This document shows, in pieces, positions 42,456 through 52,246 of a DNA stretch of 64,000 bases; position 1 is the first letter of the stretch; each line of letters begins with the position of its first letter. The position numbers and the translations under genes were made by a program. The notes under the pieces are model-generated. The model was not told where the DNA came from. It searched no databases and saw only the letters and a list, made by a program, of their open reading frames with translations. This DNA comes from an uncultured Campylobacter sp. (GTDB taxonomy: Bacteria; Campylobacterota; Campylobacteria; Campylobacterales; Campylobacteraceae), in contig NZ_CAMYFP010000003.1 in assembly GCF_947255105.1 (NCBI RefSeq), positions 1 to 64,000 of the forward strand, written 5' to 3'.

Positions 42456-43106
42456 TTAAAACTTAAGAGTATCTAAAAAAGCTCTCCCGCTATCATCAAA
42501 CTCACCCTTTTTTAGATGTAGCTTACAAAACTCAACAATAAGCCCATGAAATAGCGCAAAAATTAGCTCATAAGCAACACCGCACTCACTAACCACAAAA
42601 TCATAGTCGATAGACTCTAGCTGCTCCTTTGCCTCTTCATAGCTTTGAAACTCATAGCCAAGATATGAAAGAACTCTCATAGCATATCTATCAACTACCA
42701 TTGTGTTTTTTTCGCAAGCATAACAAAGGATAGAATCCACACTCTCAGCTCCAAGCCCCTTAACCCTACTTAACCACTCTTTGTTTGCCTCTTTTTTGAA
42801 GCTTTCAAAGTCGCCAAAATCGCGGCTCATCGCCTCCATTAGCCCTTTTAGCCTCTTTGCTTTTTGGTTGTAAAAGCCACTTGGTTTTATAAGTGTTGCA
42901 AGCTCTTCTTCAGTCAAATTTAAAAGTCCGTTGATGGTTAAAGAGTTGTTTTTTTTAAGAGATTCAAGTGCCTTTTCTACATTTTGCCACTTTGTATTTT
43001 GTGTCAAAATTGCCCCAACTATAACTTCAAAAGTCCCATATCCTGGCCACCATCTATGATCTTTTACCAAATTTAGTCTATACAAATTTATAAAAAGTTC
43101 TGTCAA
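42456..43106 (-). CDS. magIII: MagIII-type 3-methyladenine DNA glycosylase (HhH-GPD family)
   Basis: 216 residues. The HhH-GPD fold is seen in GFYNQKAKRLKGL and the hairpin REWLSRVKGLGAESVDSIL-like stretch (NKEWLSRVKGLGAESVDSIL), then VVDRYAMRVLSYLG. Features of H. pylori MagIII are kept: the WWP motif (HRWWPGYGTFEVIVGAILTQNT, residues 19-21) lining the base pocket. The C-terminal iron-sulfur cysteines of endonuclease III are missing (ECGVAYELIFALFHGLIVEFCK has no C-x6-C-x2-C-x5-C), so an nth label would be wrong. It removes alkylated adenine. TTG start at 43106 with AAGGA six bases upstream, overlapping the previous stop as TTGA; last gene of the Sec operon. Confidence 0.85.
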   Translation of the reverse strand: MTELFINLYRLNLVKDHRWWPGYGTFEVIVGAILTQNTKWQNVEKALESLKKNNSLTINGLLNLTEEELATLIKPSGFYNQKAKRLKGLMEAMSRDFGDFESFKKEANKEWLSRVKGLGAESVDSILCYACEKNTMVVDRYAMRVLSYLGYEFQSYEEAKEQLESIDYDFVVSECGVAYELIFALFHGLIVEFCKLHLKKGEFDDSGRAFLDTLKF

Positions 43107-43864
43107 AATTTATCCTTATATGCAAGATAAAACTGCTTTGCTGTTCGCCCACTTCGGCTAGCTCTTATCATAGAAAACTCTTTTGCCTTTTTGAAAAGCT
43201 TCTCTTTATCGCCCTTGTAGTCCTTAAAATAACTCTCAACCATCAAAAGATACTCCTCATAGCTACCTTGATAAAAGCCGATACTTAGTCCAAATCTGTC
43301 AGAGAGCGAAAGGCGTTCTTCTATGGCATCGCCGTAGTGCAACTCATCATTGCTAATCTCTACATCTAGGTTGTCTTTTTGGTATTCTGGTAGAAGATGA
43401 CGTCTGTTTGAGGTGGCATACATTAAGACATTTTTTGGCGCAAGTTCCAAACTGCCCTCTAAAAGCGGTTTTAGGTATTTGTAGTTAAAATCGCCCTCTT
43501 CAAAGCTAAGGTCATCGCAAAAGATGATAAATTTCAAACTACTTTCTCTAATCTCATCTAAAATATCTTCTAAATAGAGCAAATCTGCACTTCTTATCTC
43601 AACAACTCTAAGTCCCAAATCATAAAATTTGCCAAAAATGGCCTTTGCAAGAGTTGATTTACCACAACCTCTCTGCCCCCATAAAAGTGCGTGGTTTGCC
43701 TCGCTCTTTTTTATAAACTTATCTGTATTTTCATATAAGAGTTCTTTTTGTCTTTTTAGCCCAACTAAAAATTCTAAATTTGGAATGTCAATCTCTTTTA
43801 TTGGCTTTAGTGTTTTTTTGTTACTTCTAAAAATAGCTGCCTTTGTCTCTTGCCAGTTAATCAC
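43103..43864 (-). CDS. DUF815 family AAA+ ATPase
   Basis: 253 residues. P-loop in LLWGQRGCGKSTLAKAIF (about residues 60-77), Walker B IIFCDDLSFEE, KPLLEGSLELAPKNVLMYATSNRRHLLPE (sensor 1, typical of DUF815), RLSLSDRFGLSIGFYQ (arginine-finger region) and a C-terminal basic segment RASRSGRTAKQF. DUF815 proteins are predicted AAA ATPases of unknown client. GTG start at 43864, four-base GTGA overlap with mfd. Its position between mfd and magIII hints at a DNA-related job, but that is only context. Confidence 0.85.
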   Translation of the reverse strand: MINWQETKAAIFRSNKKTLKPIKEIDIPNLEFLVGLKRQKELLYENTDKFIKKSEANHALLWGQRGCGKSTLAKAIFGKFYDLGLRVVEIRSADLLYLEDILDEIRESSLKFIIFCDDLSFEEGDFNYKYLKPLLEGSLELAPKNVLMYATSNRRHLLPEYQKDNLDVEISNDELHYGDAIEERLSLSDRFGLSIGFYQGSYEEYLLMVESYFKDYKGDKEKLFKKAKEFSMIRASRSGRTAKQFYLAYKDKF

Positions 43865-46815
43865 TGCTTTTTACCTCTTAAATACTCTAAAATTTTTACC
43901 ACCACATCGTCATCATCGCTACTGCTAGCTTTGAGTTGGATTTTTTTATCGCTGCTATCTATTAGCAGGATATTTTCTTTATAGCTAGTAATGCTTTTGA
44001 AATTTAACTCATTTGCCAAAATCTTAATGATAATAAGATTTAAAAACTGCTTTGTAAAGATATCAAGCTTGCCAAATCTATCCTCCATCTCACTTGATAT
44101 CTCATAGACCTCACTCGCACTTTTGCACCTGCTAAGCCTTCTATAAAGCTCTAGCCTAATCCTATCATAAGGAATATAGTCGCTATTTAGATAGGCTGCA
44201 ATCTCAAGCTTGATATCAACATCACTCTTAGACGTCTCTTTACTAAGAAGTTTGTTTATCTCCTCTTCTAGCATTCTAAGATATAAAGAGTAGCCAATGG
44301 CCTCTATATGACCACTTTGTGCCTCGCCTATCAAGTTGCCACCACCTCTAATCTCAAGATCGTGATATGCCAAAACTGCTCCTGAACCCAAACTTGAGTT
44401 ACTCTCAAGCGCTACCAATCTCTTTAGTGCCTCTTTTGTAAGTGAGTTTTTGTTTTCGATGAGATAGTAGCAATATCCCTGTCTAGCGCCTCTTCCAACT
44501 CTACCTCTTAACTGATGAAGATCTGCTATGCCAAATTTATTTGAGTTTTCGATGATGATGGTATTTACATTTGGCATATGAATGCCGCTCTCTACGATAC
44601 TTGTGCAAAGCATGAGATTGTATTGACCATTTATAAATTTATTAAGCTCATCTTCTGTTGTTTTGGAATCAATTTGTGAGTGAAGAACTACTATTTTAAG
44701 AAAAGGTATAAGGTCATTTAGCCACTTTTTAACTCCCTCAATGCCAGCTATATGGTTATAGACATAAAAAATCTGCCCGCCCCTTCGAAGCTCTCTTAAG
44801 ATGACCTCTTTTATCAAAACATCATCTTTCTCTTTTACATATGTTTTGATATCTAGCCTATCTTTTGGCGGCGTCAAAAGTGTGCTATAGCCTTTGATTT
44901 TGCTAAGTGCCATATTTAAACTTCGCGGGATTGGCGTTGCGCTCATACTAAGAAGATGAGAATTTTTAGAAAGCTCTTTTAGCTTTTCTTTCTGTTTTAC
45001 TCCAAATTTATGCTCTTCATCAATAATGATAAGCCCAACGTTAAAAGCTCCTAGTCCCAAAAGCGAATGAGTTCCAACACAAACTAATGGCGTGTTGTTA
45101 GAGATAGCATTTTTTAACTCATTTTTTTCTTTTGTTGTGGTAAATCTATCAAGCTTAAAAACAGCTACGCCAAAGGGGCTAAGACGCTCTTTTAGAGTTT
45201 TGTAGTGCTGTGATGAAAGTATAGTTGTAGGGACAAAAAACAAAACCAAATAGCCGCTTTTTATGACAGATAAAATTGCATTCATAGCAACTTCTGTCTT
45301 TCCAAAGCCAACATCGCCACTAAGCAGTCTATCCATCACCTTACCACTTTCTAAATCTTTTAAAATCTCAAAAATAGCCTCTTCTTGATCTTTTGTGTAG
45401 GTAAAGCCGGCAGCTTGTCTAAATTCGCCAAGTTCTTTTGTTGGAATTGTTATCTTTTTTGCCTCTATTAGCTCTCTTTGTGCCGCCATAGCGATGATTT
45501 TAGAGGCTATTGCAAAGAGCTTTTCTCTAACCTTCTCTTTTATCTTCATAAAGGTTGTTTTGCCAAGTTTATCTAGCATAGCAACACCGCTACTTGCGAT
45601 ATAGCGATCTATCTTATTGAGATTTTGCACAGGCAAAAGAAGCTTATCGTCGTTTTGATACAAAATAGCTACAAACTCCCTCTTAACACCCATAACTTTG
45701 ATAAGCTCTAGACCGTTAAACTTGCCAATTCCGTGATCTTCATGCACGACATAATCGCCCGGCTTTAACTCATCAAGAACGATGGTTGCTCTTTTTTTGG
45801 CTCTCTTTGGCAAAGGTTTGTTAAGTGAGATGATAACCTCACTATCACTATAGATATTTAAGATGGCAGTAGAGTGCTTAAGAGTGCAGTTTTTATAAGA
45901 ATAGCACTCATTTGCCACAAACAAAGAGTCATTTCTTGCAAGAATGGTAATCTGTTTGTTTTGATTTAGCTGCATAAAATCTTTGCTAAAGGTGGCGATT
46001 AGATCTTTGTAAATTTTTGGCTCGTTGATGAGTGAGGCCTCTTTAAAGATAGAAAGATCAATCTCATTGTCAAATGAATCTTTATAGCTACTTGTTAGTA
46101 GCGCAGTTTTGAAAATATCGCCATATCTTACAAAGTCATCTATCGCCCAAAAACCCAAAGAGGCAAAGTCAGCAATCAAAGCAGAGCTTTTTATGCTGTG
46201 GATTTTATGCTCGATATGTTCAAACTCATTTTTATCAAGAGCTGCTATAAATGGCGCTATGCTTATGCTCTCAAGCTCATCTTTGTTGCTAAGCTGAGAC
46301 TCTTCGTCAAACTCTCTTATGCTCTCTATGAGAGTGTCATCTAGCAAGATTCTAATTGGTCTGTTTTGATTTGTGGCAAAAATATCTATCACCTCTCCTC
46401 TAAAACTAACCTCGCCTTTTGCCTCGACAATATCGACAAACTCATAGCCAAAGTGCAAAAACTCCTCTTTTAACTCATCTAAATTTATCTCATCGCCAAA
46501 TTTAAGCTCTAATTTTTTTAGATGTTTTTTAGCTGGAAGTTTGTGAAGTATGGTCTCTATCGGAGAGATTAAAATCTTTTTGTTTGCGCTACTTTCATAA
46601 TAACTTGAAAGCTCTTTACTAATAGTTACTAACTCATCATAAAAAGCTCTCAAATCATCGCCAAATTTAGCCCTAAAATCTGGTAAAACAAAGGTTGTAT
46701 AACCCAAATAATCCAAAACTTCAGTCGCTTCTCTTGCTTCATTTTTGTCTGCGACTACCAAAAGTTCTATGCTATTTTTTTCTTTAAAATACTCATAAAC
46801 TTTTGCTTGTATCAT
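43861..46815 (-). CDS. mfd: Transcription-repair coupling factor Mfd
   Basis: 984 residues, shorter than E. coli Mfd (1148) as usual for campylobacters. It removes RNA polymerase stalled at lesions and recruits UvrA. Seen: degenerate UvrB-like N-terminal domains (about 1-330, including GEVSFRGEVIDIF), the RNA-polymerase-interacting domain with LKPGDYVVHEDHGIGKFNGLE, the RecG-like translocase with Walker A LLSGDVGFGKTEVAMNA, DEEH box LIIIDEEHKFGVKQKEKL, SMSATPIPRSLNMALS, ENSNKFGIADLHQLRGRVGRG, GGGNLIGEAQSGHIEAIG, and a C-terminal domain ending at KKQ. Overlaps folC by 23 bp and the DUF815 gene by 4 bp. Confidence 0.97.
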   Translation of the reverse strand: MIQAKVYEYFKEKNSIELLVVADKNEAREATEVLDYLGYTTFVLPDFRAKFGDDLRAFYDELVTISKELSSYYESSANKKILISPIETILHKLPAKKHLKKLELKFGDEINLDELKEEFLHFGYEFVDIVEAKGEVSFRGEVIDIFATNQNRPIRILLDDTLIESIREFDEESQLSNKDELESISIAPFIAALDKNEFEHIEHKIHSIKSSALIADFASLGFWAIDDFVRYGDIFKTALLTSSYKDSFDNEIDLSIFKEASLINEPKIYKDLIATFSKDFMQLNQNKQITILARNDSLFVANECYSYKNCTLKHSTAILNIYSDSEVIISLNKPLPKRAKKRATIVLDELKPGDYVVHEDHGIGKFNGLELIKVMGVKREFVAILYQNDDKLLLPVQNLNKIDRYIASSGVAMLDKLGKTTFMKIKEKVREKLFAIASKIIAMAAQRELIEAKKITIPTKELGEFRQAAGFTYTKDQEEAIFEILKDLESGKVMDRLLSGDVGFGKTEVAMNAILSVIKSGYLVLFFVPTTILSSQHYKTLKERLSPFGVAVFKLDRFTTTKEKNELKNAISNNTPLVCVGTHSLLGLGAFNVGLIIIDEEHKFGVKQKEKLKELSKNSHLLSMSATPIPRSLNMALSKIKGYSTLLTPPKDRLDIKTYVKEKDDVLIKEVILRELRRGGQIFYVYNHIAGIEGVKKWLNDLIPFLKIVVLHSQIDSKTTEDELNKFINGQYNLMLCTSIVESGIHMPNVNTIIIENSNKFGIADLHQLRGRVGRGARQGYCYYLIENKNSLTKEALKRLVALESNSSLGSGAVLAYHDLEIRGGGNLIGEAQSGHIEAIGYSLYLRMLEEEINKLLSKETSKSDVDIKLEIAAYLNSDYIPYDRIRLELYRRLSRCKSASEVYEISSEMEDRFGKLDIFTKQFLNLIIIKILANELNFKSITSYKENILLIDSSDKKIQLKASSSDDDDVVVKILEYLRGKKQ

Positions 46816-47956
46816 AAAACTCTCCTTTTAAAAACTCCTCTACCAACATAAAAGAGCCAAAAACAAGGTAGTTTTCATCTTTTTTAATGGAGCTAAAGTA
46901 GAGGCACTCAATATCCAACTCTTTTGCAATATCTTTGATTTTATCTGTTGCAAGCGCTCTATCTTTGCTCTCATATCTGTAAATTTCAATTCGCTTTACT
47001 ATATCTTTTAAGTTGTATAAAACTGACTTTACATCTTTATCTAAAAATGAGTTATAAACTAAAACTACCTTTTTTGGATAAATTTCATCTCTTATTGCCT
47101 TTGCACAAAGCGGATTGTGTCCGACATCTATGGTGATGTTCGAAGAGATTCTTTGAAGTCTTCCTGCGATATTTAGTCGCCCTAGCTCGTCAATACCGCT
47201 AAAGCCAAGAAGTTTAAAACCGGCATATGCCAAAGATAAATTGCTCTCTTGATAGTGGGCAAGTAAGTTTTTTTGGATATAGTTTTTTATCTGCTCTTTT
47301 TCAAATTTAGTTATCAACTCATCTGCTAAAAAGAGCTTTGAGCCTCTTTGTTTTGCTAAGTCTTGTGCTAAATGCAAAGCTGTTTTATCCATAGAGCTAT
47401 TTAAAACTGCCACCGCACCCATCGCTCTTAATTTAGTAAGAGATATCTTTTCGATACTATCTCCAAGGACATTTGTGTGATCTAGTCCAATTGGCGTAAA
47501 AAGAGTGAGTTTTTTTTCTAAAACATTTGTAGAGTCAAACTCCCCTCCAAGTCCCGCCTCAAAGACCCAAAACTCACACTCTCTAAAAAGTATCATCGCA
47601 ATAAATGTAGCATACTCAAAATAAGAAATCTCATCAATATCATCGCCTAAAACTCTTTGCAATTCTTTATGTGCTCTCTCTAGTTCCTCATCTTCTACAT
47701 CTTTGCCATTTTTATAGAAACGCTCATTAAATTTAAAGATATGTGGCGAGCTAAAATGCCCTACACTTTTGCCCTCTTTTTCTAATAGCTGAGTTATAAA
47801 ACGTCCCGTGCTGCCCTTGCCGTTGGTACCGATGATGTGGATGATTGGTTTGGTATCAAGAGCATCTTTTATCTTATTGTAAAGACGTGGCATTCTCTCA
47901 AAGTCAAATTTTTGATAGAAGAGCGGTTTTTCTGATAGGTATTTTTTAAATTTCAT
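46793..47956 (-). CDS. folC: Folylpolyglutamate synthase / dihydrofolate synthase
   Basis: 387 residues. Mur-ligase-family enzyme adding glutamate to dihydropteroate/folates. Seen: KPIIHIIGTNGKGSTGRFI (P-loop), VGHFSSPHIFKFNERF (omega-loop motif), ECEFWVFEAGLGGEFDSTNVL, TPIGLDHTNVLGDSI (metal and carbamate-lysine region; KLRAMG follows where the modified Lys usually lies), IDVGHNPLCAKA (domain 2). Short form but complete. The start follows lptE by 4 bp, and the stop lies 23 bp inside mfd. Confidence 0.92.
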   Translation of the reverse strand: MKFKKYLSEKPLFYQKFDFERMPRLYNKIKDALDTKPIIHIIGTNGKGSTGRFITQLLEKEGKSVGHFSSPHIFKFNERFYKNGKDVEDEELERAHKELQRVLGDDIDEISYFEYATFIAMILFRECEFWVFEAGLGGEFDSTNVLEKKLTLFTPIGLDHTNVLGDSIEKISLTKLRAMGAVAVLNSSMDKTALHLAQDLAKQRGSKLFLADELITKFEKEQIKNYIQKNLLAHYQESNLSLAYAGFKLLGFSGIDELGRLNIAGRLQRISSNITIDVGHNPLCAKAIRDEIYPKKVVLVYNSFLDKDVKSVLYNLKDIVKRIEIYRYESKDRALATDKIKDIAKELDIECLYFSSIKKDENYLVFGSFMLVEEFLKGEFYDTSKSL

Positions 47957-47960
47957 CTAC

Positions 47961-48485
47961 TTATCTATCCAATCCTTTTATAGAAAGTGTAGCAATAAAC
48001 TCATCAAATGCCTGTGAAGATGACTGAACAATGGCATTGTATCTATCAAATTCACTTAAGATACTATTTATATCTGTTATGTATTTGGTATGAGTTGAGA
48101 CTTTGAAAGTATAGTCGCCAAAGGTAGTTTTGCTAAAGGTGCTACCATCTTTAAAATCAACTTTGAAATTTACTGAGATATCTATCCTAAAGGCTGTTAT
48201 ATAGCCAAGCCTATCATAGGAGATTGGAGTAAAAGAGATAGAGTTTAAAGAGGCAATAATCTTGCTTGATGCCTGCTGTTTTGATAGAAGTTTTCTACCT
48301 AGTCTATTGACAACTCCATCTCTTATGGCGTCTTTTAGGGCAACTGTGTTTTGCGGATCGGTGCTACTTATTACAACAGATACAAAAACACTATCGCCCA
48401 AAAGTTCTTTAGAGGCTACAGAAGCTGGTCTATAGCCACAACCAACAAAAAAAATCGCAGTAAAAAGTGCTAGAAAAAATCTCAT
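47961..48485 (-). CDS. lptE: LptE-like LPS-assembly lipoprotein
   Basis: 174 residues. Lipoprotein signal with lipobox LFTAIFFVGCGYRP (Cys16) and the LptE-family opening CGYRP. The mature domain (VSVVISSTDPQNTVALKDAIRDGVVNRLG, then alternating beta-strands FRIDISVNFKVDFKDGS) fits the small LptE fold, which plugs the LptD barrel in the outer membrane. Identification rests on lipobox, length and the conserved leuS-lptE-folC order more than on strong sequence motifs. ATGA overlap with the leuS stop. Confidence 0.78.
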   Translation of the reverse strand: MRFFLALFTAIFFVGCGYRPASVASKELLGDSVFVSVVISSTDPQNTVALKDAIRDGVVNRLGRKLLSKQQASSKIIASLNSISFTPISYDRLGYITAFRIDISVNFKVDFKDGSTFSKTTFGDYTFKVSTHTKYITDINSILSEFDRYNAIVQSSSQAFDEFIATLSIKGLDR

Positions 48486-50923
48486 CTAACGACCAAATTT
48501 ACAAGTTTTTCTTTGACGTAAATCTCTTTTACAATCTCTTTTCCATCAATCCACTTCTCTACGCTCTTTTTTGCCTCACTTATAATCTCTTCTTGCTCCA
48601 AAGTCGCCTTTACCTCTATTTGAGCTCTTTTTTTACCATTTACAGTAACTCCAAGAGTAAGGTCATCTTTTATAAAGACCTCATTAAGCAACTTTATAGG
48701 CAAAAAGTTCTTTTTGTTGAAAAGTTTTTGACTAAGTTCGTGAGCTAAATGTGGAATAATTGGCTCAAGCAAGTTTAAAATTATCCAAAAGCCCTCAGTT
48801 AAAAGCTCTTTGTTGTTTTGTGCATTGAGTGCATTTAGTGCCTCCATGCAAGCAGCTATCAAGGTATTAAATGAAAAAGTTCTATTGTAAATCTCTTCTG
48901 AGCGTCTTAAAGCGTCATAAACCTTAAATCTAGCCTCTTTTTGAGCTGGATCTAGCAAGCTTTGATTTATCCTAGGCAGTGTATCGGTTGGAGTTATCAA
49001 AGAGGCTCTATCATAAAGTCTATTTAAAAATCTAAAAGCCCCCTCAACTGCACTATCGTTCCACTCTAGCTCTTTTTGTGGTGGCGCAGCAAAAAGTATA
49101 AAAAGTCTTGCTGTATCGGCTCCATACTTCTCTATGATATCATCTGGATCTACAGTATTACCCTTGCTTTTACTCATCTTTAGACCATCTTTTAAAACCA
49201 TGCCCTGTGCTAACAAATTTGAAAATGGCTCATCATCTCTCAAATAACCGCTATCTCTTAGTGCTTTTTGGAAAAACCTAGCATATAAAAGGTGTAAAAT
49301 GGCATGCTCTATCCCACCAATATATTGATCAACACTCATCCAATAATCTACACTTTTTTTATCAAATGCAACATCTTTCCAAGTGCGCTCATCACTTGCA
49401 AATCTTGCAAAATACCAACTTGACTCAAAAAATGTATCTAAAGTATCACTCTCTCTAAGTGCCTTGCCACCGCATTTTGGGCAGTGGCAATTTTTCCAAG
49501 TAGGATGTTTATCAAGCGGATTTCCTTTGCCACTTATCACAACATCATCTGGCAAAGTTACTGGAAGATTTTCTATCTTTTCAGGCACAAGACCGCATTT
49601 TGGGCAGTGTATCATAGGGATTGGCGCACCCCAATATCTTTGCCTGCTCACTCCCCAATCTCTTAGTTTATAATTAGTTATCCTTTTGCCAAGACCATTT
49701 TTTTCAAAATAGTCAATAATAGCACCCTTTGCATCTTCATTATCAAGCCCCTCAAACTCACCACCACTCATCAAAACTCCGCCACCCAAATATGGCAAAG
49801 AGTAGTCGTTTTCATAAGGCTTAATAGACTCAATGATATTTAGATTGTATTTCGTTGCAAACTCATAATCTCTCTCATCATAAGCAGGCACCGACATAAC
49901 AGCACCACCACCATAGTCAGACAGAACAAAATTTGCCACCCAAACAGGAATTTTTGCCTTTGTCAAAGGGTGAGTTACAAATAGATTTAAAAATAATCCC
50001 TCTTTGTCATCCATCTGTCTTTGACGAGCTGTCTTTTTTAAGATCTCTCTTAGCTTTGTCTCACTCTCTTTGTCAAGTAAATTTTTCTCAAGCACTCTTT
50101 TTACAACCTCATGCTCAGGCGCAACAGCAGCGTAACTTAGACCAAATATAGTATCTGGACGAGTCGTAAAGACCTTAAACCCTTCAATATCTCCCAAAGC
50201 CCTTTTACTCTCATCGTCAAATTTAAGCAAAAACTCTAGCCCATAACTCTTGCCTATCCAATTTTCTTGCATAGTAAGAACCTCTTTTGGCCAGTGTCCT
50301 TCAAGCAATTTTAAGTCTTTTAAAAGCTCCTCTTTATACTCTGTTATCTTAAGATAATATCCAGGCATTTCACGCTGATCTACCTCATGCCCGCATCTCC
50401 AACACTTTCCATCCTCTACTTGCTCATTTGCAAGAACAGTTTGGTCATGTTCGCACCAATTTACAATGGCATTTTTTCTATAAATTAGCCCTTTTTCATA
50501 AAATTTGATAAAAAATTCCTGCTCAAATTTAGTATAGAGAGGATCTGATGTGGCAAACTCTCTTTTTTTAGAGAAAGAAAAACCAAGTCTTTTTAGCTCT
50601 TGTGACATATAGCTAATGTTGTCATATGTCCAAACTTTGGGATTTATGCCATGTTTTATAGCGGCATTTTCTGCAGGCATTCCAAAGCTGTCATAGCCTA
50701 TTGGATGAAGGACATTAAAGCCCTGTTTTCTATAGTATCTTGCAAAAGCATCGCCTATTGTGTAGTTTCTAACATGCCCCATATGTATCCGCCCACTTGG
50801 ATATGGAAACATACTTAAAATATATTTTTTAGGCAAACTATAGTCATCTTTTGGCTCAAAATCGCCATTTTTTTCCCAAATTTCTTGCCATTTTTTTTCT
50901 ATTTCTAAACTATCGTATCCCAT
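48482..50923 (-). CDS. leuS: Leucyl-tRNA synthetase
   Basis: 813 residues, full length. Class I synthetase: HIGH motif in SMFPYPSGRIHMGHVRNYTIGD (written HMGH), KMSKS motif in DGLKMSKSKGNTVDPDDII, a CP1 editing domain (FTTRPDTIFG, VMSVPAYDERDYEFA) and the zinc/insertion region around HCPKCGLVPE and NCHCPKCGGKAL. C-terminal anticodon domain and LeuRS tail (VNGKKRAQIEV). ATG 50923 after AAAGGAAATTT. It is the fifth gene of the operon beginning with yajC. Confidence 0.98.
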   Translation of the reverse strand: MGYDSLEIEKKWQEIWEKNGDFEPKDDYSLPKKYILSMFPYPSGRIHMGHVRNYTIGDAFARYYRKQGFNVLHPIGYDSFGMPAENAAIKHGINPKVWTYDNISYMSQELKRLGFSFSKKREFATSDPLYTKFEQEFFIKFYEKGLIYRKNAIVNWCEHDQTVLANEQVEDGKCWRCGHEVDQREMPGYYLKITEYKEELLKDLKLLEGHWPKEVLTMQENWIGKSYGLEFLLKFDDESKRALGDIEGFKVFTTRPDTIFGLSYAAVAPEHEVVKRVLEKNLLDKESETKLREILKKTARQRQMDDKEGLFLNLFVTHPLTKAKIPVWVANFVLSDYGGGAVMSVPAYDERDYEFATKYNLNIIESIKPYENDYSLPYLGGGVLMSGGEFEGLDNEDAKGAIIDYFEKNGLGKRITNYKLRDWGVSRQRYWGAPIPMIHCPKCGLVPEKIENLPVTLPDDVVISGKGNPLDKHPTWKNCHCPKCGGKALRESDTLDTFFESSWYFARFASDERTWKDVAFDKKSVDYWMSVDQYIGGIEHAILHLLYARFFQKALRDSGYLRDDEPFSNLLAQGMVLKDGLKMSKSKGNTVDPDDIIEKYGADTARLFILFAAPPQKELEWNDSAVEGAFRFLNRLYDRASLITPTDTLPRINQSLLDPAQKEARFKVYDALRRSEEIYNRTFSFNTLIAACMEALNALNAQNNKELLTEGFWIILNLLEPIIPHLAHELSQKLFNKKNFLPIKLLNEVFIKDDLTLGVTVNGKKRAQIEVKATLEQEEIISEAKKSVEKWIDGKEIVKEIYVKEKLVNLVVR

Positions 50924-50932
50924 AAATTTCCT

Positions 50933-51271
50933 TTAAAACTCATCACTACTTTTTACTGACTCTATTACTATTAAGATAAGTGAAAATGCATTTGCAATAC
51001 AAGATCCAATAACCAAAGAGTAGACCAAAGTCTCATCTCCGCCTAAGATGTGGATTGTAAATGCAGGTATTAAGTGGAGGTCTGCTACAAGGGAACTTGC
51101 AAAAATCTCAACTGCCAAAAGCGACCTTACACCAACTTTTAATATAGTTGATATCAAATTTATACCGGCTGCTAAAAAAAGCGATATCTCATTTTGTCCA
51201 TAAAGATAAACAGCAATCGTTGTAAGGCTCATTATGGCAAAAAATACATGTATAACTCTACCCCAATTCAT
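50933..51271 (-). CDS. DUF6394 family membrane protein
   Basis: 112 residues with three to four membrane helices (VIHVFFAIMSLTTIAVYLY, ISLFLAAGINLISTILKVG, FTIHILGG-preceding segment, LVYSLVIGSCIANAFSLILIVIE). It appears between secF and leuS, a placement I recall as conserved in campylobacters, where the product has no assigned role. Three bases separate it from secF. Confidence 0.75.
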   Translation of the reverse strand: MNWGRVIHVFFAIMSLTTIAVYLYGQNEISLFLAAGINLISTILKVGVRSLLAVEIFASSLVADLHLIPAFTIHILGGDETLVYSLVIGSCIANAFSLILIVIESVKSSDEF

Positions 51272-51274
51272 AAC

Positions 51275-52246
51275 TTACACCGTCCCTTGTTCATACATCT
51301 GTCTCATTTTCTCTTTCTCTTTCTCTTTTCTATGCTTCTCTGCAAGATTAGCTCGGTATTTTTTGACATCAAATTTCAGCCAAATAAGTGCTTGAGAAGC
51401 AACAAATATAGAGCTATATGTACCAACTATAATACCTACTATCATAATAAATGAAAAATCTTTTATCATATCTCCGCCGAAAAAATAGAGCACAACAACA
51501 CTAGCCAATGTTGTAAAAGAGGTAAGTATTGTTCTTGAAAGTGTTCTAGAGACCGCTTCATTTATAACATAGCTCAAATCCGTATGCTCGCTCTCCCTAA
51601 CTCCCTCTCTAATCCTATCAAAGACGATAATTGTATCATTTAGCGAATATCCAATTATGGTAAGAAGAGCCGCTAGAGTGTCCAAATTTACACTAATTTT
51701 TAGCAAAAGTATGACGCCAATTACAAACAAGATATCATGAATCTCAGAGATAATGGCAGCGATGGCAAATCTAAACTCAAATCTAGCAGCGATATAGACA
51801 AGTATAAGCACCAAAGAGATACTAAGTGCCATTACACCGCCCTTTCGAAGACTATCGCCAACCTTTGGACCAACCACATCAACACGTCTTATCTCAAAAT
51901 TGCCAGTATCTTTTAAAATATTGCTTATAAATTTCGCCGGATCACTTCCAAGAGAGTCACTACTTCCAGAGTATCTCACAATAACTTCATCATCGCTTCC
52001 AAACTCAGTTACATTTGCGCCACTTAACTCCTCAACACCCTCAAGTGAGGCTCTTATCTTATCAAGTGGTGCCTTTTTATCATATTGAATTTGAATAAGC
52101 GTTCCACCGCTAAAGTCAATTCCATAGTTAAAACCTCTAGTAAAAAGCAAGACTACAGCTATAATCATACAGATAGTTGAGACAATAAGCACGGGATTTC
52201 TTATCCCCATAAAATTATAAACTTTATCTTTATCAAATAGTTGCAT
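51275..52246 (-). CDS. secF: Protein translocase subunit SecF
   Basis: 323 residues. Six membrane helices and a first periplasmic domain. Seen: GFNYGIDFSGGTLIQIQYDKK (P1 domain entry), RRVDVVGPKVGDSLRKGGVMALSISLVLILVYI (helix 2 start), EIHDILFVIGVILL, AALLTIIGYSLNDTIIVFDRIREG (conserved D407/R671-type pair region) and SRTILTSFTTLASVVVLYFFGG. With SecD and YajC it uses the proton-motive force to pull proteins through SecYEG. Overlaps secD by 14 bp. Confidence 0.97.
   Translation of the reverse strand: MQLFDKDKVYNFMGIRNPVLIVSTICMIIAVVLLFTRGFNYGIDFSGGTLIQIQYDKKAPLDKIRASLEGVEELSGANVTEFGSDDEVIVRYSGSSDSLGSDPAKFISNILKDTGNFEIRRVDVVGPKVGDSLRKGGVMALSISLVLILVYIAARFEFRFAIAAIISEIHDILFVIGVILLLKISVNLDTLAALLTIIGYSLNDTIIVFDRIREGVRESEHTDLSYVINEAVSRTLSRTILTSFTTLASVVVLYFFGGDMIKDFSFIMIVGIIVGTYSSIFVASQALIWLKFDVKKYRANLAEKHRKEKEKEKMRQMYEQGTV

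Noticed and set aside
42456..43106. Endonuclease III (nth)
   Set aside because: The C-terminal [4Fe-4S] cysteine pattern is missing and the WWP pocket motif fits MagIII better.
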